37,489 bases of DNA, taken from contig DAHXLC010000083.1 of NCBI GenBank assembly GCA_027371815.1, forward strand, positions 1 to 37,489, in the 5' to 3' direction. Positions within the stretch are counted from its first letter, which is position 1. Every line of letters begins with the position of its first letter. Made by a program: the position numbers and the translations under genes. The DNA is from Candidatus Melainabacteria bacterium. Its GTDB lineage: Bacteria; Cyanobacteriota; Vampirovibrionia; Obscuribacterales; JAKAZS01. The notes under the pieces are model-generated. The model searched no databases, had not been told where the DNA came from, and saw only the letters and a program-made list of their open reading frames with translations. Positions 26,963 through 37,355 of the stretch are shown here, in pieces.

Positions 26963-28335
26963 TTACCCAGCAAATGCCTAAAGGCTAACTCTAAATCAGG
27001 ATAAGCAAATTCATAACCAGTATTTTCCAGTTTTTTTGGATACACTTTACTACTAGCCAATAAAAGTTCTTGCGCCATCTGACCTAAAAGCATTTTCAAA
27101 GCAATTTCTGGCACTGGAAATATTGTTGGCCGCGAAATAACTTTACCCAAAATCTTCGTAAATTCAGAATTGGTAACGGGATTAGGACTAACCAAATTTA
27201 CCGCGCCAATAATAGTATCAGTATTTAAAATGTGCAGCACTGAACCAAGAATATCGTCAATAGCGATCCAACTCATATACTGCTTCCCATTACCAAGATT
27301 ACCACCGCCACCAAGATTAAACACCGGTAAAATCTTAGCTAAAACACCACCCGACGGGCTTAACACCAGGCCAATTCTTAAATTTACAGTTCTAATACCG
27401 CTAGTGCTTACAGCACCAGTTGATGATTCCCAGGCTTTACATAAATCAGCCAAAAAGCCACTACCACTCAAACTGTGTTCATCAAGACTTTCACTGCCAC
27501 GGTCACCATAATAACCTATCGCTGAAGCACAGATAAAAATCTTCGGCTTATTTTGTAATTGCGCAATAGCATCAACAATCAACTTAGTACCAACAGTGCG
27601 ACTATTGATTAACTTAGTTTTTTGACTCTTTGTCCATGGCAAATTAGCAATATTTTCTCCAGCCAGATGAATTATGGCGTCAAAACCTTCAAGCTGAGAA
27701 GAATCTAATTCGCCAAGTTCTGGATTCCAATATATTCCTTCAGCATTTTTATGTCGCACTATGGGAATTACTTGATGAGATTGACTGGATAAAAAAGCTT
27801 TCAAACTTTTTCCAATAAGTCCAGAAGCTCCTGTTAAAGCAATTTTCATCTTAGGGTTCTCCTTGTATTTTGTAAAGTATTTAAGGTCTTGGTGCATAAT
27901 TCGACTGCGATAAGCAAATAACTTGGTAAAATCAGATTTTAGATAAAATTCACCAAAAGCATTTGAGACAGGTTTTAAAGGCAGGTCAAAGTTAATAGTA
28001 TCATTAATTACCGTACCCAAATTATTATCAATTGAAGAGAATTGATGACTGTGTTCGTAGAAGGCAAAAGGACCAATGATTTGACTGTCTTTAAAACCAA
28101 CACCTTCAACAAAATCACTGTGCCGAAGTTTAAACTGCACAGGTATACCATTTTGCGTAACGGTAAGCTGAACACAGGAATTAGCTTCATAAAATTTTCC
28201 CATTTTATTAACTTTAACATTGGCAAATGACGGTGTTAATCTTTCAAATATACCATCTTGTTTATGCCAATCAAAAACAGTACTGATATTATAGGGAAGT
28301 TTAGTGATAAATTTACAAGTAACCAATTTTTGCAA
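26959..28335 (-). CDS. SRPBCC-like N-terminus fused to TIGR01777-family NAD-dependent epimerase/oxidoreductase
   Basis: ORF 458 aa; KIALTGASGLIGKSLKAFL, DAIIHLAGENIA..WTKSQKTKLINSRTVGTKLI, FICASAIGYYGDRGSE. Confidence 0.9.
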   Translation of the reverse strand: MQKLVTCKFITKLPYNISTVFDWHKQDGIFERLTPSFANVKVNKMGKFYEANSCVQLTVTQNGIPVQFKLRHSDFVEGVGFKDSQIIGPFAFYEHSHQFSSIDNNLGTVINDTINFDLPLKPVSNAFGEFYLKSDFTKLFAYRSRIMHQDLKYFTKYKENPKMKIALTGASGLIGKSLKAFLSSQSHQVIPIVRHKNAEGIYWNPELGELDSSQLEGFDAIIHLAGENIANLPWTKSQKTKLINSRTVGTKLIVDAIAQLQNKPKIFICASAIGYYGDRGSESLDEHSLSGSGFLADLCKAWESSTGAVSTSGIRTVNLRIGLVLSPSGGVLAKILPVFNLGGGGNLGNGKQYMSWIAIDDILGSVLHILNTDTIIGAVNLVSPNPVTNSEFTKILGKVISRPTIFPVPEIALKMLLGQMAQELLLASSKVYPKKLENTGYEFAYPDLELAFRHLLGK

Positions 28336-28567
28336 AATTCCTTAGCATCAGGGTATTAAAATTATAATATTTTAACCATTTGAACTTTTCATGAACACCA
28401 AAAAAATCTTGAACTTAAGACCAAAATAATCAGAAAAACCTTGGGAAATTAAAGTGAAAAACAACTGCACCCAATAAACATTATTACAGTTAAAATTAAT
28501 TTTTGCTCACTTGTAAACCCATTTTAGCTATAATAAAAATTGCATCGGAATAGTTAGGAGTAACATA

Positions 28568-31273
28568 ATGAGCCTTACTGGCGCCAATATACGACAAAAA
28601 TTTATTGATTTCTTTAAATTTAAACATAATCATACACATGTGCCAAGTTCATCATTAATACCTGACAACCCCACGTTACTATTAACTTCTGCTGGTATGG
28701 TTCAATTTGTTCCGATATTTCTGGGTCAAACCAATCCCCCTAACCCACCCCGAGCGGTAACGGTACAAAAATGTGCCCGTGCCGGCGGTAAAGATTCAGA
28801 CATAGAAAATATTGGCCAAACAGGAAGACATCACAGTTTCTTTGAAATGCTGGGTAACTTTAGTTTTGGCGATTATTTTAAGGCACAAATTATTCCTTGG
28901 GCTTGGGACTTTATCACTAATGACTTGGGTTTAAGTCCTGACAAATTATATGTAACCGTTTTTGCTGGTGATGAAATTAACGCCTTTGATGAAGAAGCCT
29001 ATAATATCTGGGTTGATAAAGTTGGGATTAGTCCGAGACGAATTTTTAAAATGAGTCGCAAGGATAATTTCTGGGGACCACCTGGGCCAACAGGTCCTTG
29101 CGGTCCTTGTTCGGAAATTTATTATGATCGTGGCAGTAATTATGGATGTAAAGACAACTGTGGCATCGGATCCTGTTCTTGTGATCGCTATCTGGAAATA
29201 TGGAATTTAGTTTTCATGGAATTTAACAAAGACGAAAATGGAAATTACAGTCAATTAACCAAAAAAAATATTGATACCGGCGCTGGACTCGAAAGACTTG
29301 CAACTATCCTTCAAGACAAGCATAACAGTTTTGAAACAGATTTATTTTCGCCAATAATGACGGAATTATGCAAATTATCCAATTTGGACTATGTTTCACC
29401 TAATAGTCCTGACTATCAAGAATCTTATTTTTTAACCAATAAATATTTAAAAATTATCCTTGATCATTTAAGATGTAGTGTATTTTTAATGAGCGATGGC
29501 GTAAGGGTAAGCAATATTGGACGCGGTTATGTCTTACGTTTTATAATTAGAAGAGCAGCTCGTTTTGGTCGATTACTAGGTTTAACCGAACCATTTCTCT
29601 ACAAACTGGTACCTAATATTGCCAAAAATTATGGTACTTTTTATGAAGAAGTTAAAAACGAACAAAAACTTGTCGAAAAACTTATTTACGACGAAGAAAT
29701 CAGATTCAGCAAAACTATTGAACGCGGCTTAACCATTTTAAATAACTGGCTAACCGAAGGAGAAGTAGTACTATCTGGTCAAATTGCCTTTAACTTATAT
29801 GCGACATATGGTTTTCCCTTAGAATTGACCAAGGAAATCATTGAAGAGCAAGGTCGAACGATTGATCTTAGAGGATTTAACCAGGCCAAAAAACAACATG
29901 AGGAAATCTCAAGTGTTAACAAATTTAACGTCATAATTACTGGTGGCAATGTTTTTGCCGATATTTTACGCCAGTTTGGCAAAACCAAATTTAATGGCTA
30001 TGATGAATTTGAGTGCAACGCTCAGATATTAGCAATTATTCAAGATGGGCAAAATTTACTTAAAATAAATGAAGGTGAATTAGGCGATTTACTTCTTAAT
30101 CAGACTGTATTTTATGCTGAATCAGGTGGTCAACTTGGTGACAAGGGTATAATTACCACTGCTACAGGAGAATTATTAGTACTTGACACTAAAAATCATG
30201 AAGGGCTAAATCTTCATAAAGTTAAAGTTAAACACGGTTATGTTGAAATTAACCAAGACGTAACCGCACTAATCGATAAAAATTTTCGCAAAGCTACCAT
30301 GCTACATCACAGCAGCGCTCACCTCTTTCACGCTGCGATTCGTTCGTACTTAGGCAATCATGTTATGCAGGCCGGATCACAAGTTGGCTCACAGGCCATG
30401 CGTTTTGATTTTAACTTTGACCGTCAATTAACTAATTCAGATATATTTGCCATTGAATCTATGATGAATGAATGGGTTCGTAACAATGATAAAGTCACTA
30501 CGGAAGTTTTAAGTATAGCTGAGGCTAAAAACACTGGGGCTATAGCCATGTTTGGTGAAAAATATGGTGACTTAGTTCGGGTAGTGAGCATGGGTGATTT
30601 TTCCAAAGAATTTTGTGGTGGCACTCATATTAAACAAACTGGTGAACTTGGGCTTATTAAAATTATTCAAGAATCCAGCATTGCGTCTGGAACCAGGCGT
30701 ATCGAGGCCTTAGCTGGTAAAAGGGCCTGGGATTATGTCGCTAATAATATTAATATCTTAAACCAAGCTTCTACCAGACTTAAAATCAAACCAGAAGATT
30801 TAGATAATCAATTAAGTAAACTTCAAGATGACTTAAAAATTGCCGACAAACAACTAACTAAACTGAAAGAAGAGCTAATTATCAAACAAATTCCTGATTT
30901 AATATCACAAAGTAAGATTATTAATAACATTAGCATAATAATTACTGAAGTAAAAAATATTGATGCTAATAGCCTGAAAGTTTTAGCTGAAAATATTAAA
31001 GCTCAATTAGATAGTATTATTTTAGTACTAGTATCTAAAACCAATCCGCATAATTTAAGTTTAATTGTCGCAATGTCTAATAAACTTACTAACAAAACAT
31101 TTAATGCCAATTTACTCATTAAATCATTAACACAAATTGCCAATGGTACTGGAGGGGGTCGACCAGATTTCGCCCAGGCTGGGGCAAAAGATGTACATAA
31201 AATCAACGAAATACTTGAACATGCCCAAAAAGCCATAAAATCTTATTTAACTGAAAACATTTTAACCTTTTAG
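28568..31273 (+). CDS. alaS: Alanine--tRNA ligase
   Basis: ORF 901 aa; IRQKFIDFFKFKHNHTHVPSSSLIPDNPTLLLTSAGMVQFVPIFLG; SNIGRGYVLRFIIRRAARFGRLLG; HHSSAHLFHAAIR; KEFCGGTHIKQTGELGL; GTGGGRPDFAQAGA. Confidence 0.98.
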   Translation: MSLTGANIRQKFIDFFKFKHNHTHVPSSSLIPDNPTLLLTSAGMVQFVPIFLGQTNPPNPPRAVTVQKCARAGGKDSDIENIGQTGRHHSFFEMLGNFSFGDYFKAQIIPWAWDFITNDLGLSPDKLYVTVFAGDEINAFDEEAYNIWVDKVGISPRRIFKMSRKDNFWGPPGPTGPCGPCSEIYYDRGSNYGCKDNCGIGSCSCDRYLEIWNLVFMEFNKDENGNYSQLTKKNIDTGAGLERLATILQDKHNSFETDLFSPIMTELCKLSNLDYVSPNSPDYQESYFLTNKYLKIILDHLRCSVFLMSDGVRVSNIGRGYVLRFIIRRAARFGRLLGLTEPFLYKLVPNIAKNYGTFYEEVKNEQKLVEKLIYDEEIRFSKTIERGLTILNNWLTEGEVVLSGQIAFNLYATYGFPLELTKEIIEEQGRTIDLRGFNQAKKQHEEISSVNKFNVIITGGNVFADILRQFGKTKFNGYDEFECNAQILAIIQDGQNLLKINEGELGDLLLNQTVFYAESGGQLGDKGIITTATGELLVLDTKNHEGLNLHKVKVKHGYVEINQDVTALIDKNFRKATMLHHSSAHLFHAAIRSYLGNHVMQAGSQVGSQAMRFDFNFDRQLTNSDIFAIESMMNEWVRNNDKVTTEVLSIAEAKNTGAIAMFGEKYGDLVRVVSMGDFSKEFCGGTHIKQTGELGLIKIIQESSIASGTRRIEALAGKRAWDYVANNINILNQASTRLKIKPEDLDNQLSKLQDDLKIADKQLTKLKEELIIKQIPDLISQSKIINNISIIITEVKNIDANSLKVLAENIKAQLDSIILVLVSKTNPHNLSLIVAMSNKLTNKTFNANLLIKSLTQIANGTGGGRPDFAQAGAKDVHKINEILEHAQKAIKSYLTENILTF

Positions 31274-31324
31274 CCCGTTTTTTAAGCTATAATTAATTAG
31301 TAAAAACTTAATAGGTAATTAGCA

Positions 31325-31753
31325 ATGATTGATATGCAAAGCACGATTAAAATATATGCTGATGGCGGTTCGCGGGGAAATCCAGGTCCAGCAGCTAGTG
31401 GTGCGGTTATTTTCGATCAACAGAATAATATTCTCGCACAAATTGGAACCTATCTGGATATTAATACCAATAATTATGCTGAATATTATGGGTTAATTAC
31501 AGGTCTTGAAAAAGCACTTGAGCTTGGCTATAAAAGTGTAGAAGTCTACCTCGATTCACAGCTGGTGGTCAAGCAAATGACCGGTGAATACAAAGTAAAA
31601 AATTTAAATTTACAGCCTCTATTTCTTCAAGCTGTTAAATTAAAGAAAGAATTTACTACTTTTAAAATTTTTCATATAAGACGCGAATTAAATAAAATAG
31701 CCGATAAGTTAGTAAATAAGGTTCTTGATGAACACCAAATATTGTCAGTATAG
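31325..31753 (+). CDS. Ribonuclease HI family protein
   Basis: ORF 142 aa; IKIYADGGSRGNPGPAASGAVIFD, NNYAEYYGLITGLEKALELG, VEVYLDSQLVVKQM, IRRELNKIADKLVN. Confidence 0.93.
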   Translation: MIDMQSTIKIYADGGSRGNPGPAASGAVIFDQQNNILAQIGTYLDINTNNYAEYYGLITGLEKALELGYKSVEVYLDSQLVVKQMTGEYKVKNLNLQPLFLQAVKLKKEFTTFKIFHIRRELNKIADKLVNKVLDEHQILSV

Positions 31754-31791
31754 CCTGATGCGTAAAGATTTACGCTAAATTAAATTGAGCA

Positions 31792-33381
31792 ATGTTTTTA
31801 CATAAACACAATATTTTTATCATATTATTTTTTATTTTAACCCTGTCCATTTTAATAGTTAAAACTGCTACCCACCCTCAGCATTTTGTCGACGACTGTG
31901 CTTTATTTTTTTACTGTGCAAAAAAAATGTTATTAGGACAAAGACCTTATCTTGATTTTATTGAACACAACCCACCCTTAATATACTATCTTAATTTATT
32001 TCCGGCATTCCTGCAATTATCTGCTCATATTCCAGCACCATTAGCTTTTTCACTATTTATATTAATTTTATCAATTTTATCTTTCACTTTATCCTACATT
32101 ATTCTTTATAAAGCCCAATTACAATTTTCAATACATCAGTCATTTTTAATTGCTTTATCTATTTTAAACTTATTTGTCTATGAAACACTTGGACAAAGAG
32201 AGCATCTCATAATTTTATTTATTGTACCTTATCTAATCATCCGCAGTATCCGGTTCGAAAATGGAAAAGTCAACGCAAACCTGGCAATGTTTAGTGGTAT
32301 TATAGCGGGATTAAGTTTATGTATTAAGCCATGGTATGCTGTTTTATTAATAGTTTATGATTGCACCTGGAGTATTAGCACCCGCCAATATAAAAAATTA
32401 TTTGCTCGAGAAGCTATATTTATTATAGCTACCATTTTAATTTATCTGTTGCATTTTTTACTACTACCTAGCGATGAGATTAACTCATATTTTGGCACAA
32501 TTTTACCACTGTCAATAAGTGGCTATCATGCAACTAACACTCATTGGACTAATCTTTTAATCGTCCTGTTACTTGGTGTATCGCCAAATTATTCACCTGT
32601 ACCCAAATATTTTGTCTTTTATTTACTAGTTTTAATATACCTATCGCTAAAAAATCAACGGAAAAATAAAATATTTTTACCCTGTTTAAGCTTATTATTT
32701 GCCAGTATCTTTACCTACCTCTGGCAAGGTAAGTGGCTAGACTATCACCATATTCCCATTCAATATTCATATTATTTATTAACAGCCTTAAATGCTTTTG
32801 TTTTTGCTAACTGGCTCGTAAATAAATATCCCTTAAAATTATTACCTAATTTAAGCTCTAACAATTTAACAACCTTTATTACCATCGGTTCAATAACTGT
32901 ACTATCACCAATTTTAAGTTGTTATGGTAAAATAAATTATCAAAATGCTGGTTCACAAAGCATTTTAAAATATACTAAACCTGGGGATTATGTCATGGTT
33001 TTAGCTTATTTGCCACGAGTTTTACCAGAACTATTTCAACGTCGAATGGCTACTAGATATCAACCAGAAGGTTACCCAACCATCGAATTAAGCTACTTGC
33101 ACAATCATGAATCTTCCCTGATTACCAAAAACAAATTAAAACGAATCGAAGTCACATTATTACATGATTTAATTAATGAAGTAATAAAATACAAACCTCA
33201 ACTTATAATAATCAGTTATCTTCCTGGTAATCCTTACTTAGATGAATTAACATACTATCAATCGATAGGCTTTATTGATTACTGTTTAAAAACTTATTCA
33301 ATCCTAAATGATCCTCAAATTAATCATCTGGATTATGGATTTCCGCCAGCTAAATTTTTTATTTTAAGACCACGTAAATAA
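31792..33381 (+). CDS. Polytopic membrane protein, GT-C/ArnT-like glycosyltransferase candidate
   Basis: ORF 529 aa; many TM helices; N-terminal loop HFVDDCALFFYCAKKMLLGQRPYLDFIEHNPPLIYYLN. Confidence 0.7.
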   Translation: MFLHKHNIFIILFFILTLSILIVKTATHPQHFVDDCALFFYCAKKMLLGQRPYLDFIEHNPPLIYYLNLFPAFLQLSAHIPAPLAFSLFILILSILSFTLSYIILYKAQLQFSIHQSFLIALSILNLFVYETLGQREHLIILFIVPYLIIRSIRFENGKVNANLAMFSGIIAGLSLCIKPWYAVLLIVYDCTWSISTRQYKKLFAREAIFIIATILIYLLHFLLLPSDEINSYFGTILPLSISGYHATNTHWTNLLIVLLLGVSPNYSPVPKYFVFYLLVLIYLSLKNQRKNKIFLPCLSLLFASIFTYLWQGKWLDYHHIPIQYSYYLLTALNAFVFANWLVNKYPLKLLPNLSSNNLTTFITIGSITVLSPILSCYGKINYQNAGSQSILKYTKPGDYVMVLAYLPRVLPELFQRRMATRYQPEGYPTIELSYLHNHESSLITKNKLKRIEVTLLHDLINEVIKYKPQLIIISYLPGNPYLDELTYYQSIGFIDYCLKTYSILNDPQINHLDYGFPPAKFFILRPRK

Positions 33382-33412
33382 TTTTTACTAATAATTTGGT
33401 AAGCTTTGGGAA

Positions 33413-34219
33413 TCACGGAATTAAATTATTTAAATGATTTGCTAATAAGTAATTATGAAAACTAATGCTTAAATTTTTACCATTCCAAAAATTTGTTGGT
33501 TGATAGTCTTTAATACGGGTTTCCGGAAATAAATATTTTTGAGATTCACTTATGGCTTGACCATGGCTATCAAAAAATTGACTATGGCAATGTGCTTCAG
33601 CTACATTCTGAGCGACTTGTTTAAAGGCCTGAAAATCTTCAGTCTGATAACTTTTAACAATCTGATTATTACTATTATTGACAATAATGTCATTGGTAAT
33701 ACAGTGAATACTATAAAGCTCATTAGTTATTTTCAAAACTTCAAAAAATATTACTAATTTAATATCGGTATAATTTTGATTGACGACTTTCTCCGTGTAA
33801 GGATAAGAAACATAATTCCAGATTTGCCCAGTTTTATCAGTCTGAAAACCATAAAAATGATTCACGGCACTTTTAAAAGTTTTGGGTCCAGCTAATGTAA
33901 AATCTGTCTGAATTTCGCGATGGAATTCACCACTGCGCCAATTTGGTATCTTAAACCACAAATCCGTAGTTCCATTTTGCGGTAAATTACTGGCATTATA
34001 GGTAGCCCCAGCCTGGAGTGTTGGTGCCATCGGTTGAATCCGACTTGGGCTTGGAGTTAATCCAGTTGAAACTGCGTTAACCGAAGAGTTTAAATTTTGC
34101 ATATTTAATTGTCGATCGGTTTCAATATTGCCATTTAATTCACTTGAAGGTTGGCTTTGTGCCAGAACATTCAACCTGAAAAACAACATAATTAAAATCA
34201 ATATATGTTTTAAGGGCAT
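33413..34219 (-). CDS. Hypothetical secreted protein; ATG at 34219, one nt after the obg stop, preferred over 34237
   Basis: MPLKHILILIMLFFRLNVLAQSQPSSELNG signal-like N-terminus; TGA stop; no family recognised. Confidence 0.65.
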   Translation of the reverse strand: MPLKHILILIMLFFRLNVLAQSQPSSELNGNIETDRQLNMQNLNSSVNAVSTGLTPSPSRIQPMAPTLQAGATYNASNLPQNGTTDLWFKIPNWRSGEFHREIQTDFTLAGPKTFKSAVNHFYGFQTDKTGQIWNYVSYPYTEKVVNQNYTDIKLVIFFEVLKITNELYSIHCITNDIIVNNSNNQIVKSYQTEDFQAFKQVAQNVAEAHCHSQFFDSHGQAISESQKYLFPETRIKDYQPTNFWNGKNLSISFHNYLLANHLNNLIP

Positions 34220-34220
34220 T

Positions 34221-35534
34221 TTAAAATAAATCTTCAAGATATTTAAAGGTCAGGTTATTTATAATAATCGGCGTACCTGGTTTTAGCCTTAATTCCATAA
34301 TTTTAGCCATAACTCCATATTTCTTTAAAATATAAGAAAAATGTTGAACCGATTCTGGATCTCTTAAATTCGTTACACTAAGATACCGATTAATAAAATC
34401 ACCTTCTACATAATACTGTCCACCATTTTGATAAATCACAAAATGCTTATCATTTTTATCTTTATGAGCAGTTGGCTTATACTGATTATATTCTAATATT
34501 TCTTGATCAAAAACTTGGGGGACATCCATTAACCCATTAATTTCACTTTGTAATTCTGCTAATCCTATACTATTTAAAGCTGATATTGCCAATATCTTAT
34601 GATGCGTTAACAACTTGCTTTTGACTTTATTAAGCTGAAGCTGTAAGTCCTTAATTAAATCAAAAACACATACCGATTCGTCTAAAAGATCAATTTTGTT
34701 CAAAACCAAGATATTTTTCTTATGTTTAAAATTAGGACTATAAGCTAATAATTCAAATTCTAAATCACAAATATTGGTAAATAAATCTGGACTGCTTATA
34801 TCAATCACTTGAATTAAACAGGCTGTGCGTTCAATATGTTTCAAAAATTGTAAGCCAAGCCCATGCCCTGATGAAGCCCCTTTAATTAAGCCGGGGATAT
34901 CCGCAAAAGTTATCTTGAGATTACCGTGTCCAACTCCTAAATTCGGCGTTAAAGTCGAAAAAGGATAGCTGGCAATTTTAGGTTTAGCATTTGATAATTT
35001 AGCCAGTAAACTTGATTTACCCGCATTAGGTAAACCTATAATACCAATATCAGCCAGCGTTTTTAATTCTAATTTAAGATTCAAAGTAGTTCCCGGCCGA
35101 CCTGGTTCACAATAATGGGGAGCCTTATTAAGCATAGTTGCTATACTGGCATTGCCATAACCACCTAATCCTCCACTGGCAACAACAATTTGTTGATTGG
35201 GATAAATTAAATCAGCAATTATTTCATTACTATCTAAGTCAGTGATTACCGTTCCCAAAGGAACTGGTATTAATAGATTACTGGCATTAGCACCATGCCG
35301 CTTTTTAGGACCACCACGATAACCAGCTTTAGCAACAAAACTACTTTTATAAGTAAAATCATATAAACTGGTAAAATTAGGACTGGCCACGAAAATAATA
35401 TCTCCGCCTTTACCACCATCGCCACCAGCTGGCCCCCCCATTGGCTCATATTTTTCCCGACGCCAGGCTACCAAACCATTACCTCCGTCACCAGAAGTCA
35501 CTTCAATAATTGCTTCGTCAATAAATTTTGCCAT
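34221..35534 (-). CDS. obg: Obg-family GTPase with C-terminal OCT domain
   Basis: ORF 437 aa; MAKFIDEAIIEVTSGDGGNGLVAWRREKYEPMGGPAGGDGGKGGDIIF; GLPNAGKSSLLAKLSNAKPKIASYPFSTLTPNLGV; ADIPGLIKGAS; NKIDLLD. Confidence 0.97.
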   Translation of the reverse strand: MAKFIDEAIIEVTSGDGGNGLVAWRREKYEPMGGPAGGDGGKGGDIIFVASPNFTSLYDFTYKSSFVAKAGYRGGPKKRHGANASNLLIPVPLGTVITDLDSNEIIADLIYPNQQIVVASGGLGGYGNASIATMLNKAPHYCEPGRPGTTLNLKLELKTLADIGIIGLPNAGKSSLLAKLSNAKPKIASYPFSTLTPNLGVGHGNLKITFADIPGLIKGASSGHGLGLQFLKHIERTACLIQVIDISSPDLFTNICDLEFELLAYSPNFKHKKNILVLNKIDLLDESVCVFDLIKDLQLQLNKVKSKLLTHHKILAISALNSIGLAELQSEINGLMDVPQVFDQEILEYNQYKPTAHKDKNDKHFVIYQNGGQYYVEGDFINRYLSVTNLRDPESVQHFSYILKKYGVMAKIMELRLKPGTPIIINNLTFKYLEDLF

Positions 35535-35690
35535 ACTTAAAATTTAGCCATATTTTATAATATATTTAAATTATAATTTGTTTAAGGGATTATATTATTT
35601 TTGCTTAATTAATTTAATTTCTCTTGATTAAGTTAAACTTTATAATTATTGTATTGTTATCTATAATTATAATTTTTGGAGGATACAATT

Positions 35691-35912
35691 TTGGCGCAAG
35701 AAGAAAAAGTTATAGTTGTCCATGAAAAATCTCGTGGCGAAACAGTTCGAGTCTATCTTGGTGAATATAAGGGAATTACCTATCTCCATATTCGCGAATG
35801 GTACACTGATAAGGATCAAGAACAAAAACCTACTAAAAAAGGTATAGCTTTACCGCTTGATAAAATACCCGGACTACGTGAAGCTTTAAATGAATTAGTG
35901 CCCCAAGACTAA
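35691..35912 (+). CDS. PC4/p15-like transcriptional coactivator family small protein; TTG start at 35691 preferred over 35676
   Basis: AQEEKVIVVHEKSRGETVRVYLGEYKGITYLHIREWYTDKDQEQKPTKKGIALPLDKIPGLREAL; SD GGAGG about 8 nt before TTG 35691. Confidence 0.82.
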   Translation: MAQEEKVIVVHEKSRGETVRVYLGEYKGITYLHIREWYTDKDQEQKPTKKGIALPLDKIPGLREALNELVPQD

Positions 35913-35942
35913 ATTCAGTTCAAATCATAGGTAGCCTAATTA

Positions 35943-36782
35943 ATGACCAAATTTTTCTTTAAGCTAATTATAGCTTGTCTAATTATGTTTAGCGCTAATT
36001 CAGTTCTAGCCGTAACAATTAATACTTCCAGTTTAAATCCTTGTCAAGGAGAGACTGTTGAAATAACTATAGCCGAATTAGCAGAACCAATTAGAGCAAT
36101 CGAATTTTTGCAACAAAAATATAAACTATTTTTAATCAATGATTCGGCGCTTAACAAATCTTATCACTGCCTTGTGTCAATTCCTGTTACCCAAAAACCT
36201 GGCTCATATGCATTAAAATATAATAATGAAATTATTGGCAATTTAAATGTTAAATCAGCAAATTTTACGATTCAGAAATTAACCCTACCCAAAACTAAAG
36301 ACAATTTTATCATGTCACCCGGAGAAGCTGAAGCTATTGATCAAGCTAAAGCAACCTTAACCGACAAGCGCTTTTTTGATACTAAATTTATCCAGCCGGT
36401 AAAAGCTCGGATTTCTACCCAATTTGGCCTAAGAAGAATCGTAAATGGTAAACTTCTGGATGATTATTTTCATTCTGGTATTGATTATGCAGCTAACTTT
36501 AATACCAGTATCAAAGCCTGTGCTCCCGGGATTGTGGTATTAGCACGCCATAATTTTAAACTACATGGCAATACAGTATGTATAAATCATGGACAAGGTG
36601 TGGTATCGATATATATTCACATGAATAAAATAATGGTTAAAGAAGGACAAGCAGTTAAACTTGGACAAATAATTGGTACCGTAGGTCAATCCGGTAGAGC
36701 CAACGGTCCACATTTACATTTTAGCATTTATGTAAATCAAATTGCCACAAATCCAAAATACTGGTATGAGAAAGTATATTAA
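35943..36782 (+). CDS. M23-family peptidoglycan metallopeptidase with signal peptide
   Basis: ORF 279 aa; DDYFHSGIDYAANFNTSIKACAPGIVV (HxxxD), VSIYIHMNKIMVKEGQAVKLGQIIGTVGQSGRANGPHLHFSIYV (HxH). Confidence 0.93.
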   Translation: MTKFFFKLIIACLIMFSANSVLAVTINTSSLNPCQGETVEITIAELAEPIRAIEFLQQKYKLFLINDSALNKSYHCLVSIPVTQKPGSYALKYNNEIIGNLNVKSANFTIQKLTLPKTKDNFIMSPGEAEAIDQAKATLTDKRFFDTKFIQPVKARISTQFGLRRIVNGKLLDDYFHSGIDYAANFNTSIKACAPGIVVLARHNFKLHGNTVCINHGQGVVSIYIHMNKIMVKEGQAVKLGQIIGTVGQSGRANGPHLHFSIYVNQIATNPKYWYEKVY

Positions 36783-36821
36783 AAGTCGCAAGCTCAATTC
36801 TATTAAGGGTTAATCAACCCC

Positions 36822-36874
36822 TTTAAAAATTAAGAGCCCGGTTTGAATTTATAACCGGGCTCTTAATTTTTAAA
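36822..36874. terminator. Strong bidirectional intrinsic terminator between the M23 and sepF genes
   Basis: 22-bp perfect stem (tttaaaaattaagagcccggtt / aaccgggctcttaatttttaaa) with 9-nt loop and A/T flanks. Confidence 0.92.
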
Positions 36875-36898
36875 ATCTAAATTAGTTATTAAATAGTC

Positions 36899-37324
36899 TT
36901 AGGACTTATTCCAGAAAACATCTTTAATAGCTCGAGTTGAATTAGATTCACTGGTAATTACTACACTGGCTGGTGCAAATAAGAAAACACCATCGCCAAT
37001 ACGTTGCTGATGGCCATCAATTGCATGACAAGCACCAGACAAGAAATCAACTACACGCTGAGACTGTTCATTGTCGAGCATGTGTAAATTAATTAAAACT
37101 GACTTGCGTCCTCTCAAATGTTCGACTATTTCTACAGCTTCTTCAAAAGATCTAGGTTCAATCACCAAAACTTCTGATGCAGCTCCTTGCGCACTGGGAT
37201 GATCAACAACCTTGCTATTAGAACCAGGATTCATTAACCGCGAAGGTTTTACTTCACTAACGGGCTTTTCGTATATAGCTGGATTATTGGTAGCATATAC
37301 TTCATCCGTTGATTCAAATAAATC
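36899..37324 (-). CDS. sepF: Cell division protein SepF, C-terminal part; N-terminus cut off by the inverted-repeat junction
   Basis: Minus frame from 37324: DLFESTDEVYATNNPAIYEKPVSEVKPSRLMNPGSNSKVVDHPSAQGAASEVLVIEPRSFEEAVEIVEHLRGRKSVLINLHMLDNEQSQRVVDFLSGACHAIDGHQQRIGDGVFLFAPASV; preceded by TAA at the junction. Confidence 0.9.
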   Translation of the reverse strand, partial: DLFESTDEVYATNNPAIYEKPVSEVKPSRLMNPGSNSKVVDHPSAQGAASEVLVIEPRSFEEAVEIVEHLRGRKSVLINLHMLDNEQSQRVVDFLSGACHAIDGHQQRIGDGVFLFAPASVVITSESNSTRAIKDVFWNKS

Positions 37325-37326
37325 TT
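37263..37326 (-). repeat. Left arm of 64-bp exact inverted repeat (partner 37426-37489)
   Basis: Reverse complement of 37263-37326 is identical to 37426-37489. Confidence 0.97.
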
Positions 37327-37355
37327 AAGTCTAATTATTATTTAAGGAGGAAAGT

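Noticed and set aside
27170-27511. 113-aa plus-strand ORF (and 28008-28226, 28042-28230)
   Set aside because: Overlap the TIGR01777 gene in other frames or on the other strand; low-complexity Pro/Leu content.
29779-31236. Minus-strand ORFs at 29779-29988, 30424-30624 and 31003-31236
   Set aside because: Antisense to alaS, which is unambiguous.
33539-33757. 72-aa plus-strand ORF
   Set aside because: Antisense to the secreted hypothetical protein gene; no support.
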